Assembly (NCBI GenBank): GCA_965224795.1
Contig: CBDDAE010000001.1
Span: 620,001-684,000, forward strand
Direction: 5' to 3'
Source of the DNA: NVTR01 sp036480115
Lineage (GTDB): Bacteria; Pseudomonadota; Alphaproteobacteria; Rhodobacterales; Rhodobacteraceae
Length of the DNA stretch: 64,000 nucleotides
Below, one piece after another: positions 62,018 to 64,000 of this stretch. The position numbers and the translations under genes were made by a program. Under the pieces are notes generated by a model that was given only the letters and a program-made list of their open reading frames with translations, was not told where the DNA came from and ran no database searches. Numbering within the stretch: position 1 is the stretch's first letter; each line of letters opens with the position of its first letter.

Positions 62018-62710
62018 ATGGTTGGCAACAAAAAACTACTATTGGCGGCAGTTAGCACAGTTGCGCTGTCCGCCTGTGAAGGCCGGGATTTCTTCGGCGA
62101 CGGTCCACTATTTGACAGCTGGACCCGGGAAGCAGGATCATTTGTGGATGAGGGCCAGTTTGGCAATCCAACAATGCACAATACCCTGATCCAGACCGGG
62201 CAACGCAGTTTCGTGGTTGACTTGAACCTAAGGTTTTCAGGCGACGTTACACCGATGGTCAACTTTGCTTTTGACAGCACGGTTCTGGATGCAGACGCAC
62301 GCGCTGCCCTGGACAAACAAGCTGGTTGGATCCGCCAATTCCCTGAAGTTCGCTTTAAGGTTTTTGGTCACACCGATCTGGTTGGTTCCGATGCGTATAA
62401 CAAACGCCTTGGTCTAAGACGTGCCCAAAGAGTTGTCTCCTATCTGACACGACAGGGGATCAGCCGTTCACGTTTGCAAGCAGTTGCATCATTTGGCGAA
62501 ACACAGCCATTGATTGTTACCCAGGAACGCGAGTTGAGAAACCGACGCACAGTAACCGAAGTATCAGGCCTGGTTGAAAAGAACCCTGCCCTGCTAAACG
62601 GTAAATACGCTGAAGTGATCTTCAGAGAGTATGTTGAAAGTGCAGCGGCCAAGCCCTCAACGGAAACAAGCACAGATTCCTTAACGAACTCTGCAGGCAG
62701 TGGCGAATAA
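62018..62710 (+). CDS. OmpA-family lipoprotein of the Tad locus
   Basis: A 230-residue lipoprotein: lipobox 'LSAC' at about residues 17-20, then an OmpA-like C-terminal domain (about 85-190) with 'VNFAFDSTVLDADARAALDKQA' and 'VFGHTDLVGSDAYNKRLGLRRAQRV', which binds peptidoglycan. It likely anchors the secretin complex to the cell wall. ATG at 62018 is eight bases after GGAG; an upstream GTG overlaps the cpaC stop. Position between cpaC and cpaE is one I recognise from roseobacter tad loci. Confidence 0.87.
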   Translation: MVGNKKLLLAAVSTVALSACEGRDFFGDGPLFDSWTREAGSFVDEGQFGNPTMHNTLIQTGQRSFVVDLNLRFSGDVTPMVNFAFDSTVLDADARAALDKQAGWIRQFPEVRFKVFGHTDLVGSDAYNKRLGLRRAQRVVSYLTRQGISRSRLQAVASFGETQPLIVTQERELRNRRTVTEVSGLVEKNPALLNGKYAEVIFREYVESAAAKPSTETSTDSLTNSAGSGE

Positions 62711-62731
62711 CAGTTTCTGAAATAAACTCTT

Positions 62732-62775
62732 ATTGGGGCCAAAAAACCGAACAAATACGGTTTTTTGGCCCCAAT
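62732..62775. terminator. Perfect 18-bp inverted repeat, probable terminator
   Basis: ATTGGGGCCAAAAAACCG (62732-62749) and its exact complement (62758-62775) enclose an eight-base loop. The T6 run is inside the stem, so an intrinsic terminator on either strand is possible, and RNase-resistant 3' end formation is another option. It splits the ompA gene from cpaE. Confidence 0.7.
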
Positions 62776-62915
62776 CTTGCCTAGATTACCCTTCAATTTC
62801 CACTTCAGGAGCAGTGCGTACAAATGAGTCGCACGCAGCACCGGCGGTGGGACCCGAGTAAATACTAGAAAGTCCCTCCGCCACTTGTGCTGGAAAGTGG
62901 AAGGACGAATAAGCA

Positions 62916-64000
62916 ATGACGAGCAGTGCAGCATTGCAGCCAGAACCAGCCCCAATCGTAGCTTGTACGGTTTCGCGGGATGTTCAGAACTTTGATCTTC
63001 TAATCGAAGATATGGAAAGTGAACTTGGTGAGAGCTGGGGCGATCTGTCTTTTGAGGATGCAAAGCAATTCCTGGGGCAACCAGATGCGAATTCTTTGGA
63101 ATTCATCGCAATCGCGATGGATGCAGAAGATGAAGCTGACTTAGCAAAAATTTCTGACCTGATCCGAATGGCTAACGAGCATAAAGTAAAAGTGCTTGTT
63201 ATCGCGGAAGAAGTCAGCCCGATAGCCCTGCACCAGTTGTTAAAACTGGGTGCGGAAGAATTTGTCCCCTACCCGCTTCCGGATGGTGCTTTGCATGATG
63301 CAATTGAACGCATGCGCGCCCCAGAGCCGGAAATTAACCAACAAAACACCACGACCAAAGCCGGTGGTGGACATGATGGTGTGGTTTTGGCCGTTCAGGG
63401 CCTGGCCGGAGGTGTTGGTTCAACGACATTCGCCGTAAATTTGGCCTGGGAACTTGCCACGCTAGATAAGAAAGATCCGGCCCGGGTTTGTATATTGGAT
63501 CTGGATCTACAGGCCGGATCAGTTGCAACCTATCTGGATTTGCCACGTCGCGAAGCCGTTTACGAATTGCTGTCGGACACGGAAAGCATGGATAATGACT
63601 CGTTCATGCAAGCACTGACAACTTTTGAAGACAAACTGTATGCACTGACCGCACCGTCGGAAATGTTACCTTTGGATATTATCAGTTCCGAAGATGTGCA
63701 GAAACTAATTGCGATAGCACGGGAAAATTTCGACTATGTGGTGGTGGATATGCCATCAACCGTAGTGCAATGGACCGAAGTTATGTTGCACGCCGCACAT
63801 GTCTATTTCGCACCGCTAGAGCTGGATATGCGTTCCGCGCAAAACGCTTTGCGGATGATACGTGCCCTGAAAGCGGAAGAACTACCGTTTGAAAAACTGC
63901 GCTATGTCATGAACCGTGCACCAAAATTCACAGACATGAACGGCAAAAGCCGGGTTAAACGCATGGCTGAAAGTCTGGACATCGATATCGAAGTATTGAT
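62916..64000 (+). CDS. cpaE: Pilus assembly ATPase-like protein CpaE/TadZ, partial
   Basis: The first 361 codons are present and the gene runs off the right edge. Residues 1-140 are a receiver-like domain ('FDLLIEDMESELGESWGDLSF', 'LLKLGAEEFVPYPLP' are recognisable parts). From about residue 155 a MinD/ParA-like domain begins with 'LAVQGLAGGVGSTTFAVNLAW', a deviant Walker A in which the usual second lysine is Ser, then 'ILDLDLQAGSVATYLD' and 'DYVVVDMPST'. TadZ/CpaE places the pilus machine at the cell pole. GGAAGGACG lies upstream of the ATG at 62916. Confidence 0.9.
   Translation, partial: MTSSAALQPEPAPIVACTVSRDVQNFDLLIEDMESELGESWGDLSFEDAKQFLGQPDANSLEFIAIAMDAEDEADLAKISDLIRMANEHKVKVLVIAEEVSPIALHQLLKLGAEEFVPYPLPDGALHDAIERMRAPEPEINQQNTTTKAGGGHDGVVLAVQGLAGGVGSTTFAVNLAWELATLDKKDPARVCILDLDLQAGSVATYLDLPRREAVYELLSDTESMDNDSFMQALTTFEDKLYALTAPSEMLPLDIISSEDVQKLIAIARENFDYVVVDMPSTVVQWTEVMLHAAHVYFAPLELDMRSAQNALRMIRALKAEELPFEKLRYVMNRAPKFTDMNGKSRVKRMAESLDIDIEVL

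Noticed and set aside
62814..62868. Two short frames (15 and 14 codons) upstream of cpaE near an AGGAG.
   Set aside because: The spacing from AGGAG to either start is poor (2 or 12 bases) and the peptides are too short to judge; more likely the cpaE leader.
1..64000. CRISPR arrays, prophage, insertion sequences, rRNA genes and riboswitches.
   Set aside because: No regularly spaced repeats, transposase or integrase motifs, rRNA stretches or recognisable aptamers were seen on either strand.

Overview
The window reads as ordinary chromosome of a marine alphaproteobacterium of the Rhodobacteraceae (roseobacter group). The reasons are the gene orders ctaC-ctaB-small ORF-ctaG-ctaE-SURF1-thrC-M16 peptidase, hisB-hisH-hisA-hisF-hisE, lysC-ptsP and flp-cpaB-cpaC-ompA-cpaE, together with mid-GC, densely packed genes that often overlap by 1-4 bases. 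No phage, insertion sequence, CRISPR array or rRNA operon is visible. One tRNA gene (Tyr, GTA) is present. Genus is not claimed.

Layout. 1-2029: the end of an XRE regulator/DUF2975 pair, an outer-membrane barrel protein and a lipoprotein. 2405-7523: a tripartite tricarboxylate transporter (TctC-TctB-TctA) followed by an exported DUF255 thioredoxin-like protein fused to a DsbD-alpha-like domain. 7543-13034: a GT39-type membrane glycosyltransferase, then the histidine genes hisB, hisH, hisA, hisF and hisE, interrupted by a reversed DUF2147 gene and a small membrane protein. 13050-16769: NUDIX, CoA-binding, YHS, RlmB, tRNA-Tyr and an exported alpha/beta hydrolase. 16897-22178: a decayed sulfatase-like fragment, then a LysR regulator divergent from a two-gene methylamine/betaine-type module (MttB-like methyltransferase plus FAD/GcvT demethylase), with a clear LysR-type inverted repeat between them. 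22195-30139: a Crp/Fnr regulator with an FNR-like palindrome at its start codon, waaA, NUDIX, DUF1178, SDR, lysC and ptsP. 30145-38750: acetyltransferases, flavin reductase, SulP transporter, the purine/MTA salvage pair mtnP and apt, and a GlcD-type oxidase. 38750-45585 (minus strand): M16 peptidase, thrC and the aa3 oxidase assembly cluster. 45763-52685: tldD, dprA, topA and a 3-oxoacid CoA-transferase.

52804-57296 is the most distinctive metabolic block. It holds a UPF0104 membrane protein, a DprE1-like oxidase, a DprE2-like reductase and, convergent to them, a HAD-UbiA fusion. Together these match the steps of polyprenyl-phosphate-arabinose synthesis known from mycobacteria, here in a Gram-negative setting. 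A lytic transglycosylase lies directly upstream of the fusion gene.

58123-64000 is the start of a Tad/Flp pilus locus. It has three tandem flp-type pilin genes (the first degenerate, the other two each followed by a strong terminator), then cpaB, cpaC, an OmpA-family lipoprotein and a cpaE gene cut by the window end. The three pilin genes are only 59-62 codons long. Several short inverted repeats and a small dispersed intergenic repeat family are also recorded.
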